DNA of 21,609 nt from Boseongicola sp. SB0662_bin_57 (GTDB lineage Bacteria > Pseudomonadota > Alphaproteobacteria > Rhodobacterales > Rhodobacteraceae): contig VXPN01000178.1 in assembly GCA_009839535.1 (NCBI GenBank), positions 1-21,609 on the forward strand, given 5' to 3'. The translations under genes were made by a program, and so were the position numbers. Below, one piece after another: positions 15,535 through 21,609 of the stretch. Under the pieces are notes generated by a model. The model did no database searches, was not told the DNA's origin, and saw only the letters and a list, made by a program, of their open reading frames with translations. Each line of letters begins with the position of its first letter. The stretch's first letter is position 1.

Positions 15535-16575
15535 TCAATGGGCCTCTTGCCCGCCTATCGCCCGAGCGGGCGCATCCTGTTTCGGCTTGCTTCGTTTCCC
15601 AGTGGCGACGCCGAGCGCCACTCTGCGGAAACTCTCGTTCATCGCGCCCGCAGCCAGAAGCATCACCCCGATGATCAGGTTCGACCAGTTCCGGTCGATG
15701 GCAGTGAAGTCTATGCCCTTGTTCACAATGGCAAAGGTAAGCGCACCGACAAAGATCCCCGGCACCGACCCGAAGCCTCCCGACAGCAGGACACCGCCCA
15801 CGACGACACTCGCGATGATGTTGAAGATGTCGTTCATGCCCCCGGACACCTGCGCCGAGTTGAACAGGATCGCGTGGCACATCCCGACAAATGATGCCGA
15901 GGTTGCCGTCAGCACGAAGAGCAGGACTGTCATGCGGTTCACCGGGATGCCGGCATTGCGGGCGCTTTCCTTGTCACCGCCCATTGCGAAGATCCAGTTG
16001 CCGTACCTGCTCTGATGCAGGACGAACCAGAAGGTCACCGCGAAGATGATCCACCAGACTATCACCACCTGATGGCTGCCGCCAAAGACCAGCTGTCCGA
16101 AAATCGACTTGGCCCAGTCTGGCGCGGTCAGCGGCACCGAGGCACTGCCCGTCAGCAGTTTGGACCCGGCCAGCACGACCCCTTGCATGCCGACCAAGGT
16201 GGCCAAGGTGATGATCAGCGTCGGTACATTCGTGCGCACTGCCAGAACGCCATTGATCGTGCCCACGATCACGCCGACACCCAATGCTCCGAGGATGCCG
16301 AAGATCATTGGCAGTTCGTAGTGGCCCGAAACGATCGCGGTCGTCATTGCCCCGGCGGGGATCATCGCGCCGATGGAGATGTCGATCTCGCCCGAGATCA
16401 TCAAGAGGCCGACCGGGAGGGCCACGATTCCGATCCGTGCCGCGTAATTCAGCCAGCTGGCGGCACTCATCAGCTTGCCAAGGTCAACTCCGCCGATGAT
16501 CACGTAAAATGCCAACACGCCTGTCAGGCTGAGAACGGAAGCCGCAGCCGGGCGGCGGAGCAGGTTCGAGATCAT
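15535..16575 (-). CDS. Sugar ABC transporter permease B (CUT2 family)
   Basis: This 346-aa inner-membrane permease has about ten helices. Landmarks are ARIGIVALPVGLLMISGEIDISIG, AVRTNVPTLIITLATL and SARNAGIPVNRM. The ATG at 16575 is preferred over a GTG six bases upstream because GGAGG then sits five bases before the start and would otherwise overlap it. Permease A ends 16 bases upstream and binding protein B starts 47 bases downstream, with a small CCGCC/GGCGG hairpin in that gap. It is a paralogue of permeases A and C. It could pair with permease A as a heterodimer or with binding protein B as a homodimer; sequence alone does not decide. Confidence 0.92.
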   Translation of the reverse strand: MISNLLRRPAAASVLSLTGVLAFYVIIGGVDLGKLMSAASWLNYAARIGIVALPVGLLMISGEIDISIGAMIPAGAMTTAIVSGHYELPMIFGILGALGVGVIVGTINGVLAVRTNVPTLIITLATLVGMQGVVLAGSKLLTGSASVPLTAPDWAKSIFGQLVFGGSHQVVIVWWIIFAVTFWFVLHQSRYGNWIFAMGGDKESARNAGIPVNRMTVLLFVLTATSASFVGMCHAILFNSAQVSGGMNDIFNIIASVVVGGVLLSGGFGSVPGIFVGALTFAIVNKGIDFTAIDRNWSNLIIGVMLLAAGAMNESFRRVALGVATGKRSKPKQDAPARAIGGQEAH

Positions 16576-16591
16576 GTCCACCTCCGCGCAC

Positions 16592-17611
16592 TCACGTTTT
16601 CTTCGCCGCAGCGCTCAATGCGAGCGTTCGGAAGGTATCGTTTGACAGGACGGCGGCCAGAAGAAGGGCGCCAACGATGATCGACCCGACATTGGGGTCG
16701 AGCGCGGCAAAAAAGACGCCTTGGTTCACGACGGCAAAAGTCATTGTTCCCAAGAGGATGCCCAGGATGGACCCTGACCCTCCGGTAAGCAGCACGCCTC
16801 CGATCACTACGCACATGATCGAATTGAAGATAAAGGACTGCCCGCCGGCGACCTGCGCCTGTTGGTAGGTCATCACCTGCACAACCCCGACAAAGGCCGC
16901 GCAAAACCCAGAAGCCATGAACAGGCCAATCGTCACCCGGGATGTGGGAATTCCGGCGTTCCGCGCACTTTCGCGGTCACCGCCGATGGCAAAGATCCAG
17001 TTGCCGATCGGCGAGATGTGCAGGACACAGAAGAACACAGCCGCAAATCCGAGCCACCAGAGGATTGCGACATTGAACATGTTGTTTATGAACTGCCCCA
17101 GCAAAGCTTTGGCCATGGGCGTGGGCACGTAAGAAACGCTGGTTGAGCCCTTGATCAATACCGCGAACCCAAGCGTCAGCCCCATGACCGCGAACATGAC
17201 ACCGATGGTGACGATCAGGGACGGGATGGTGGTTCGGGTCACCAGGAGACCGTTCACGAAACCGACGGCAAGACCAACGGCGAGGCCGCCGCAAATGGCC
17301 GCAAGGGCTGGTAGGTCATAGTGCCCCGCGAGCATCGCCGTCATCATTGAGGATGCCGGAACGATTGAGCCGACAGAGATGTCGAACTCGCCCGAGATCA
17401 TCAACAGGCCTACGGGGAGCGCGATGATTCCTACCTCGGCCGCGATGTTCAGCCAGCTGGACCAGCCGGGTGCGCCCATGAACACCGGACCCCCAAGCGC
17501 GGCGAAGAAGGCAAAGACAACGACAAACCCGATGAGCGCACCGGTTTCAGGCCGCCTGGCAAGCGCGCCAGGCGAAGAGCGCTTTGCTGCGGTCTGAGAT
17601 TGCGTCGACAT
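16592..17611 (-). CDS. Sugar ABC transporter permease A (CUT2 family)
   Basis: This 339-aa inner-membrane permease carries the same landmarks as permeases B and C: AEVGIIALPVGLLMISGEFDISVG, LVTRTTIPSLIVTIGV and SARNAGIPTSRV. The N-terminus has a short basic cytoplasmic leader ending in RRPETGALIGF, nearly identical in form to RRPETGAAAGF of permease C, which supports the ATG at 17611 as the start (GGGG 10 bases upstream). It follows binding protein A after a 115-base spacer that contains two hairpins. Confidence 0.93.
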   Translation of the reverse strand: MSTQSQTAAKRSSPGALARRPETGALIGFVVVFAFFAALGGPVFMGAPGWSSWLNIAAEVGIIALPVGLLMISGEFDISVGSIVPASSMMTAMLAGHYDLPALAAICGGLAVGLAVGFVNGLLVTRTTIPSLIVTIGVMFAVMGLTLGFAVLIKGSTSVSYVPTPMAKALLGQFINNMFNVAILWWLGFAAVFFCVLHISPIGNWIFAIGGDRESARNAGIPTSRVTIGLFMASGFCAAFVGVVQVMTYQQAQVAGGQSFIFNSIMCVVIGGVLLTGGSGSILGILLGTMTFAVVNQGVFFAALDPNVGSIIVGALLLAAVLSNDTFRTLALSAAAKKT

Positions 17612-17638
17612 ATGTCTGTTTCCCCGTTGGAGGTTTCT

Positions 17639-17677
17639 TTCAAGCAGCCCAATTGCGGGCCGATCTCGTTGCTTGAA
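17639..17677 (-). terminator. Second intercistronic inverted repeat before permease A
   Basis: TTCAAGCA and TGCTTGAA are perfect 8-base arms enclosing 23 bases, inside which GCCC and GGGC can also pair. On the minus-strand transcript it lies after the stronger hairpin at 17681-17712 and ends 27 bases before the permease start. Its role, if any, is probably in mRNA processing or stability. Confidence 0.4.
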
Positions 17678-17680
17678 GGT

Positions 17681-17712
17681 CGTGGTCGCCCGGGCCATGC
17701 CGGGCGGCCACG
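17681..17712 (-). terminator. Strong intercistronic hairpin after sugar-binding protein A gene
   Basis: Arms of 13 bases (minus strand CGTGGCCGCCCGG and CCGGGCGACCACG) pair with a single mismatch around a 6-base loop. The structure begins 14 bases after the binding-protein stop. It lacks a T-run, so it looks more like a 3'-end protector or attenuator than a full terminator; the permease, ATPase and enzyme genes follow in the same direction. Confidence 0.6.
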
Positions 17713-17726
17713 GTTCTCGGGGAGGA

Positions 17727-18695
17727 CTAGCGCGCGCCGGCTTCGACGCCTGCAATCACCAGGTCAACGTTGCTGGCATCCACAACGCCCGGGCCGGTGA
17801 GAATTTCACGGGTTGGAATGGTCGTGCCATACACGACGTGATTGTTCAGGATCGACACTGCGAAGAAGCCCTGCTGATAGCCCTGCTGATCAATCGCGCA
17901 CGCCTGCGTACCCTGCTGGATGTTTGCAAGAATCGAGTCGTTGAAATTCATGCCGCACACATGCACAGAGCCCGTCTTGCCTGCTTGCTGGACACCGCTG
18001 ATGGTTGCGTTTGTGTCCTGGTCTCCGATGGCGAACATCGCGTTGATGTCCGGGTTCTGCAGCAAGTGCGCACGCACGGCCTGAGCAACAGCCGTGGAAT
18101 CGCCAAATGCGGTCGCAGGCAGTTGCAGAACAGAGCCAGTGCCACCGTTCTCGGTCATGCCATCGTTGAAACCGTTGCAGAAGGCTTCGATGTTGGCCGC
18201 CCCCGGAAGCGTATTCACGCAAGCTCCGTTGGTGTGTCCCGCCTCGGCGAGGTACTCGCCACCCGCATAGCCCGACTTGTAGTCAACCGCGCCGACATAG
18301 TTCATCGCGCCAAGGCGGTCTGCCGCCTCGATGCCACCGGCGTTGTAGATGACCAGCGGGATACCCGCCGCAACAACTGCTTCGAAGGCCGGGTCCATTG
18401 CTTCGGGCACCCAGTTCGGGCCGACAATTGCGTCCGCTCCCTGGTCGATGGCTTGACGGATCAGCTCTGCCGCGTCGGGACCAAGATTGTCGTAGTTCTG
18501 CGGACCGAGCCAGGTGACGGAACCACCCTGGGATTCGGCAACCACACCAGCATCCTCTGCGCCCTTCTTGACACGCGACCAGAACGGGTCATCCGGCTTG
18601 CCACCGATCACGAAGATGTTCGCGCCTTCTGCTCCTACGGCAGTTGCGCCAATGGCGAGCACCGCGGCCGCTGCGACTGCTTTGGTCAGTTTCAT
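17727..18695 (-). CDS. Sugar ABC transporter substrate-binding protein A (periplasmic, RbsB-like)
   Basis: This 322-aa periplasmic binding protein has a signal peptide (MKLTKAVAAAAVL, likely cut after TAVGA, residue 22). The mature N-terminus IFVIGGKPDDPFWSRVKKG fits the RbsB-like fold. A GDQDTN segment and MNFNDSILANIQQG followed by AIDQQGYQQGF correspond to the second lobe and hinge. A cysteine pair lies in GACVNTLPG and EAFCNGFND, as in paralogue B. GGAGACCCAAC precedes the ATG. It follows the membrane hydroxylase gene after 97 bases and is the first transporter gene of the operon. Differences in the ligand-cleft residues from protein B suggest that the two bind different but related compounds. 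Confidence 0.94.
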   Translation of the reverse strand: MKLTKAVAAAAVLAIGATAVGAEGANIFVIGGKPDDPFWSRVKKGAEDAGVVAESQGGSVTWLGPQNYDNLGPDAAELIRQAIDQGADAIVGPNWVPEAMDPAFEAVVAAGIPLVIYNAGGIEAADRLGAMNYVGAVDYKSGYAGGEYLAEAGHTNGACVNTLPGAANIEAFCNGFNDGMTENGGTGSVLQLPATAFGDSTAVAQAVRAHLLQNPDINAMFAIGDQDTNATISGVQQAGKTGSVHVCGMNFNDSILANIQQGTQACAIDQQGYQQGFFAVSILNNHVVYGTTIPTREILTGPGVVDASNVDLVIAGVEAGAR

Positions 18696-18792
18696 GTTGG
18701 GTCTCCTTCCCTTGGGTGCCGACAATGCGGCGGTTGAATTTGCGGTTCGGTGCACGGGCATGCCTCCTCCGCATTCCCGTAGCGTTGATTGA

Positions 18793-19887
18793 TCAGCGGG
18801 CGTCGCTTTCGCTTGATTCGCCTCCACCTGAGTCACCTGCAAAAGACGTGATTCGAGCGCCTAGCTCGGGATGCGACATCCTTGCCCGGCGCCGCATCCT
18901 TTCCCTCTTTTCGCGGAAACGCTCCTTCATGCGCTCGTCGGCCTCCCTAGAGCCGTCGTGCCATGTGCCAAAGAGCATATCGAGCGGGACCAATCCGTCG
19001 CCGCCGTAGTTCACCTCGAAGTACTTGTGGTGCAGGTAGTGGACATAGGCATGGCTGTCGAGCGCCGCGTTCCCGCCAATTTCGAACTTCTCGAAGCCGA
19101 GATGCCCGTTGATTGCACCGAAGCCGACGGAATGCAGCGTGAAGTAGGCACAAAGCGGATTCGAGGGAACGAGCAAGTGCAACCATGCCTCGGCCATGTA
19201 GGGAAAGCCCTCCCCAGGATGCATCGAAAGCGAAGACCACGGTGATGGATTGATCGAGTTGTGATGGACCGAATGGACCCACTTGTAGAGCAGCGGCGTA
19301 TGGATCAGCCGGTGCAAGAAGAAGAAGTAGACTTCATGTACCGCCGGTGCGATCAGGATCAGGAAGGAAAGCCACGCCCAGTGCGTTCCCCATGGCAACC
19401 AGATCGCCCAGCTGTTGGCATAGGCCCAGAGCATAACGAACTCGACCACGGTCCAGAGCGGGACGGTGACGAAGACCGTGCGGATGAAGTTGTCAATGTT
19501 CTGGCTCTGGAACCAAAAGATGTCGGACGGATAGTCGGCGGGGAACTTCGCGTTGTACTTGAAGCGTGTGCCCTGCGCGCGCTGGATGTAGTACCGCAGT
19601 TCGAACACGCCAAAGAAGGCGAATATGGCTACTGCGTTAAGGCCGTAGAGGTACAGGTAGTTCTGGATCGAGAGAGTGGCGAGGCTTTCCCAGCTCGGGA
19701 TCAGAACGAAGACCCATAGCAGAGCCGTGGCCAGATGAAAGGCGTTCCAAGGCCAGAAGAACGACGGCAGCCAAGCGATCACTTTCCTGAGGCTGAAGGG
19801 CCGCTGCCAAATCGGCGCGGGCAGCGCAGCCGCGTTTGGCGCCCAATTGCCGCGTTTGTCGCGTGTCCCCAGTTCCAGGTCGTCCAT
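18793..19887 (-). CDS. Sterol desaturase/fatty acid hydroxylase superfamily membrane protein (first gene of operon)
   Basis: This 364-aa integral membrane protein is a di-iron oxygenase of the fatty-acid-hydroxylase superfamily. The iron-binding histidines are complete: H192-x3-H196 in FLHRLIH, H205-x2-HH in HSVHHN, and H283-x2-HH in VHYLHHKYFE. Hydrophobic segments lie near residues 50-64, 76-95, 140-157 and 168-183. The C-terminal 55 residues are charged (Arg/Glu/Ser-rich) and look cytoplasmic. It is the first gene of the operon, divergent from the LacI regulator, which is an odd place for a lipid enzyme. Either it modifies a membrane lipid in response to the sugar, or it hydroxylates the pathway substrate with electrons from the MocE-like ferredoxin. 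The second idea is inference. GGGGGAATGTCAA precedes the ATG. Confidence 0.9.
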   Translation of the reverse strand: MDDLELGTRDKRGNWAPNAAALPAPIWQRPFSLRKVIAWLPSFFWPWNAFHLATALLWVFVLIPSWESLATLSIQNYLYLYGLNAVAIFAFFGVFELRYYIQRAQGTRFKYNAKFPADYPSDIFWFQSQNIDNFIRTVFVTVPLWTVVEFVMLWAYANSWAIWLPWGTHWAWLSFLILIAPAVHEVYFFFLHRLIHTPLLYKWVHSVHHNSINPSPWSSLSMHPGEGFPYMAEAWLHLLVPSNPLCAYFTLHSVGFGAINGHLGFEKFEIGGNAALDSHAYVHYLHHKYFEVNYGGDGLVPLDMLFGTWHDGSREADERMKERFREKRERMRRRARMSHPELGARITSFAGDSGGGESSESDAR

Positions 19888-19919
19888 TTGACATTCCCCC
19901 GACGCCGATGGTTTCGCTA

Positions 19920-19948
19920 TTGACAGATTGTCGCATTTGAAATCAAGT
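19920..19948 (+). promoter_or_regulatory. Candidate promoter for the LacI-family regulator gene
   Basis: A perfect -35 hexamer TTGACA (19920-19925) is followed after 17 bases by TCAAGT, a poor -10 (three matches to TATAAT). Transcription would start just before the operator-like repeats. I found no equally good pair for the minus-strand operon. Confidence 0.25.
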
Positions 19949-19952
19949 TTGC

Positions 19953-20013
19953 TGAACCAAATTCAGTGATTTTTGGTCATTTTGGTTCATTCTGTCGAAC
20001 GGAATGACCGAAA
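19953..20013. promoter_or_regulatory. Operator-like cluster of inverted half-sites between operon and LacI regulator
   Basis: The half-site TTTGGTTCA occurs perfectly inverted at 19953-19961 (as TGAACCAAA) and 19981-19989, centres 28 bases apart. A variant TTTTGGTCA lies at 19971-19979, and another, TTTTCGGTCA, lies on the minus strand ending the array near 20005-20014. Around 19997 a second dyad is centred, with TCATTC (19987-19992) mirrored by GAATGA (20002-20007) and TTT mirrored by AAA. The array lies between the divergent starts and just upstream of the regulator's own ribosome site, so binding by the LacI-family protein with autoregulation is a strong inference. Confidence 0.6.
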
Positions 20014-20035
20014 ATGAAGCAATTGGAGCTTGCAG

Positions 20036-21061
20036 ATGCGACCTACGATCAAGGATCTTGCCGCCGCCGCCGGCGTGTCGGTCTCGACGGTCAACAGGGT
20101 CATCAACGACCCTGGCAAGGTCAGGCGGTCGACGCAGCAGTTGATACTCCGGGTTGCAGAAGAGATCGGATTCTATGGGCTTGGCGCGATTCAGCATTCG
20201 CTCAAGGAAGGACGGCAGGAGCGCCGGATCGGCGTCCTGCTCTTGCAGGAGAACCGCGCATTCTACAGCGGTCTTGGCGCGGCCTTGCGAGAGGCGGCGC
20301 GGAACTGCGTGGAGTTCGAGGTCGACCTGACTCTCGAGTTCATGAACGACCTGTCGCCCGACCAAGTCGCTGACCGCTTGCTGGCGATCGGATCGAAATG
20401 TGATTCGGTCGCGCTCGTGGCTGCAGAGCATCCGCTTGTTTCAGACGCGATCGACTCGCTGCTTGAAGACGATGTGCCGGTTGCAGGCTTGATCACGCCG
20501 CTGACAGCCCGCGAGAGCGTTGGCTACATCGGTCTCGACAACTGGAAGGTCGGACGTACGGCGGCCTGGGCGTTTGACAAGATGTGCAAACGGCCTGGCA
20601 AGATCGGGATCCTTGTCGGGAATCACCGCTATCGAAACCAGGACATGAACGAAAGCGGATTCCGGTCCTACTTCCGGGAGCACAACCAGAACTTCACCTT
20701 GCTGGAACCGAAGTCCACCTACGAAAGCGCGGCAGTGGCGCGCGAAATCACCGAGCAGCTCTTGTCCGAGCACCCTGACATGTGCGGCCTGTTCGTTTCG
20801 GGCGGCGGCATTACAGGTGCGCTCGCTGCATTGCGGGATGCGGAAATTCCAAGGGACTTCGTGAGCATTGGCTACGAACTCATAGAGGCAACGAGAAGGG
20901 GCCTCATCGACGGCACGCTGACCATGGCCATAGCCCACCCGATGGCCACCATCGCGCGCAGGACCATCGATGCGCTGACAAGGGCGAAGGCCTTTGACGG
21001 TACGGGAGTTTCGCCGAACACAACCTTGGGATTCGAGATCTATACGTCGGAGAACATTTGA
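20036..21061 (+). CDS. LacI-family transcriptional regulator
   Basis: This 341-aa protein has an N-terminal LacI helix-turn-helix (TIKDLAAAAGVSVSTVNRVIND, from residue 4, split here as the HTH proper and the start of helix 3) and a C-terminal periplasmic-binding-protein-like sensor domain (RRIGVLLLQ onward; YIGLDNWKVGRTAAW; a VSGGGITGALAAL segment; SIGYELIEATRRG near the end). I chose the ATG at 20036 with GGAG seven bases upstream; a TTG two codons earlier is possible. It is divergent from the 13-kb transport and catabolic operon and most likely represses it until a sugar or cyclitol binds the sensor domain. The gene ends in a convergent arrangement with an aldo/keto reductase gene. Confidence 0.95.
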   Translation: MRPTIKDLAAAAGVSVSTVNRVINDPGKVRRSTQQLILRVAEEIGFYGLGAIQHSLKEGRQERRIGVLLLQENRAFYSGLGAALREAARNCVEFEVDLTLEFMNDLSPDQVADRLLAIGSKCDSVALVAAEHPLVSDAIDSLLEDDVPVAGLITPLTARESVGYIGLDNWKVGRTAAWAFDKMCKRPGKIGILVGNHRYRNQDMNESGFRSYFREHNQNFTLLEPKSTYESAAVAREITEQLLSEHPDMCGLFVSGGGITGALAALRDAEIPRDFVSIGYELIEATRRGLIDGTLTMAIAHPMATIARRTIDALTRAKAFDGTGVSPNTTLGFEIYTSENI

Positions 21062-21218
21062 CACTCCCAAGCCACGGATCGTGAGGCTGCCTCCGCTGGA
21101 ACCAAGCCAACGTGAAGATCTTCCGGCATGTCAATTTCTTGATCGATGCATCAAGGCGCGAACCAATTCAGGGCATCGGCAAAACAGAGGCCCTCACGGG
21201 CAAAATGGCTGCCTGATG

Positions 21219-21240
21219 CCCACGGCGGATCAGCCGTGGG
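21219..21240. terminator. Hairpin between convergent regulator and aldo/keto reductase genes
   Basis: CCCACGGC and GCCGTGGG form a perfect 8-bp GC-rich stem with a 6-base loop GGATCA. It sits in the 223-base convergent gap and could end transcription from either side. Neither flank has a T-run. Confidence 0.5.
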
Positions 21241-21284
21241 AACAGATTCGTGCCTTGGAACCCTGTCGGATCTATTCTGGGTCG

Positions 21285-21609
21285 TCAGCAGTACTTTTGC
21301 GGTCCGATCCACTGCCGCGTGGAATAGCGGTCCCCATGGCACCAGCCGATCGGCAGCCGGCGTTCGACCTCGGCCTTCAGGTCCGCACCCAAGTCCAAGT
21401 TGGCCCCTTCCACCAGTTCGGCGAAATGGTCGCAGTTTCGGGTGCCAGGGATCACCAGCGTGGAAAGGCTTTGGGCCAGAACCCAGGCTATCGCCAGTGC
21501 CGCGGTGGAACAACCTGCCTCACCTGCCAGATCGCGCAGCGGCTGGCTTGCGGCCAGGTTGCGTTCGAGGTTGCCGCCGGAAAACCGCGGATTGGACTTC
21601 ATGAAGGCC
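21285..21609 (-). CDS. Aldo/keto reductase, C-terminal part (cut by window edge)
   Basis: About 107 codons of a minus-strand gene are visible and the frame stays open through the right edge, so the 5' part lies outside. NPRFSGGNLERNL followed by ALAIAWVLAQ and LVIPGT matches the last helices and NADPH-binding loop of the AKR family (YajO/AKR11-13-like members), in which ALAWVLAQ...PIPGT is a landmark. An ATG at 21602 is internal to the family's alignment and is not the true start. The active-site Asp/Tyr/Lys/His lie in the missing part. The end, GPQKYC, follows the usual last helix. Whether it belongs to the sugar pathway cannot be told. Confidence 0.8.
   Translation of the reverse strand, partial: AFMKSNPRFSGGNLERNLAASQPLRDLAGEAGCSTAALAIAWVLAQSLSTLVIPGTRNCDHFAELVEGANLDLGADLKAEVERRLPIGWCHGDRYSTRQWIGPQKYC

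Noticed and set aside
14645..16015. 456-codon plus-strand open frame opposite sugar-binding protein B and permease B
   Set aside because: It lies antisense to two well-supported transporter genes, has no recognisable domain and crosses their boundary.

Overview
The base composition (GC-rich with GC-rich third positions), the gene families and the operon style point to an alphaproteobacterium, probably of the Rhodobacteraceae/roseobacter type. No rRNA, tRNA, CRISPR array, IS element or phage gene was seen. The window holds two catabolic islands that converge on a gene-poor gap at about 5784-6594, followed by the edge of an unrelated gene.

Region 1 (about 1-5783) is a D-amino-acid-like module. 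An Asp/Glu-racemase-family protein on the minus strand (225-944) is divergent from a plus-strand row made of an FAD-dependent D-amino-acid-dehydrogenase-type oxidase (1365-2633) and a complete TRAP transporter: periplasmic binding protein, small permease and large permease (2652-5783). A perfect 9-bp stem-loop lies between the binding-protein gene and the membrane genes. The simplest reading is uptake of an organic acid or amino acid followed by oxidation or racemisation. The substrate cannot be read from sequence.

Region 2 (19887 down to 6595, minus strand) is a 13-kb cyclitol/sugar-type operon. A LacI-family regulator (20036-21061, plus strand) is divergent from it, and the shared intergenic region carries several inverted half-sites. 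In transcription order the operon encodes: a membrane di-iron hydroxylase of the sterol-desaturase/fatty-acid-hydroxylase family; sugar-binding protein A; permeases A and B; sugar-binding protein B; permease C; one single-domain ABC ATPase; an inositol-dehydrogenase-like Gfo/Idh/MocA enzyme; a sugar-isomerase TIM-barrel protein; a decayed MocD-like desaturase; an intact MocE-like Rieske ferredoxin; the N-terminal remnant of a second TIM-barrel isomerase; a strongly altered PanB-like protein; and a second Gfo/Idh/MocA oxidoreductase. The set (dehydrogenase, periplasmic binding protein, isomerase, MocD/MocE-like pair) resembles the rhizopine (O-methyl-inosamine) moc genes. A methylated or otherwise substituted cyclitol or sugar is therefore a reasonable but unproven substrate guess.

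The most interesting points are: (a) the MocD-like gene has lost histidines from all three His boxes and carries a C-terminal frameshift, while its Rieske partner is intact and a different di-iron hydroxylase heads the operon; (b) the PanB-like enzyme lacks the usual metal ligands but keeps the catalytic Glu; (c) two paralogous binding proteins and three paralogous permeases share one ATPase; (d) hairpins follow all three binding-protein genes of the window. The right edge contains the C-terminal part of an aldo/keto reductase.
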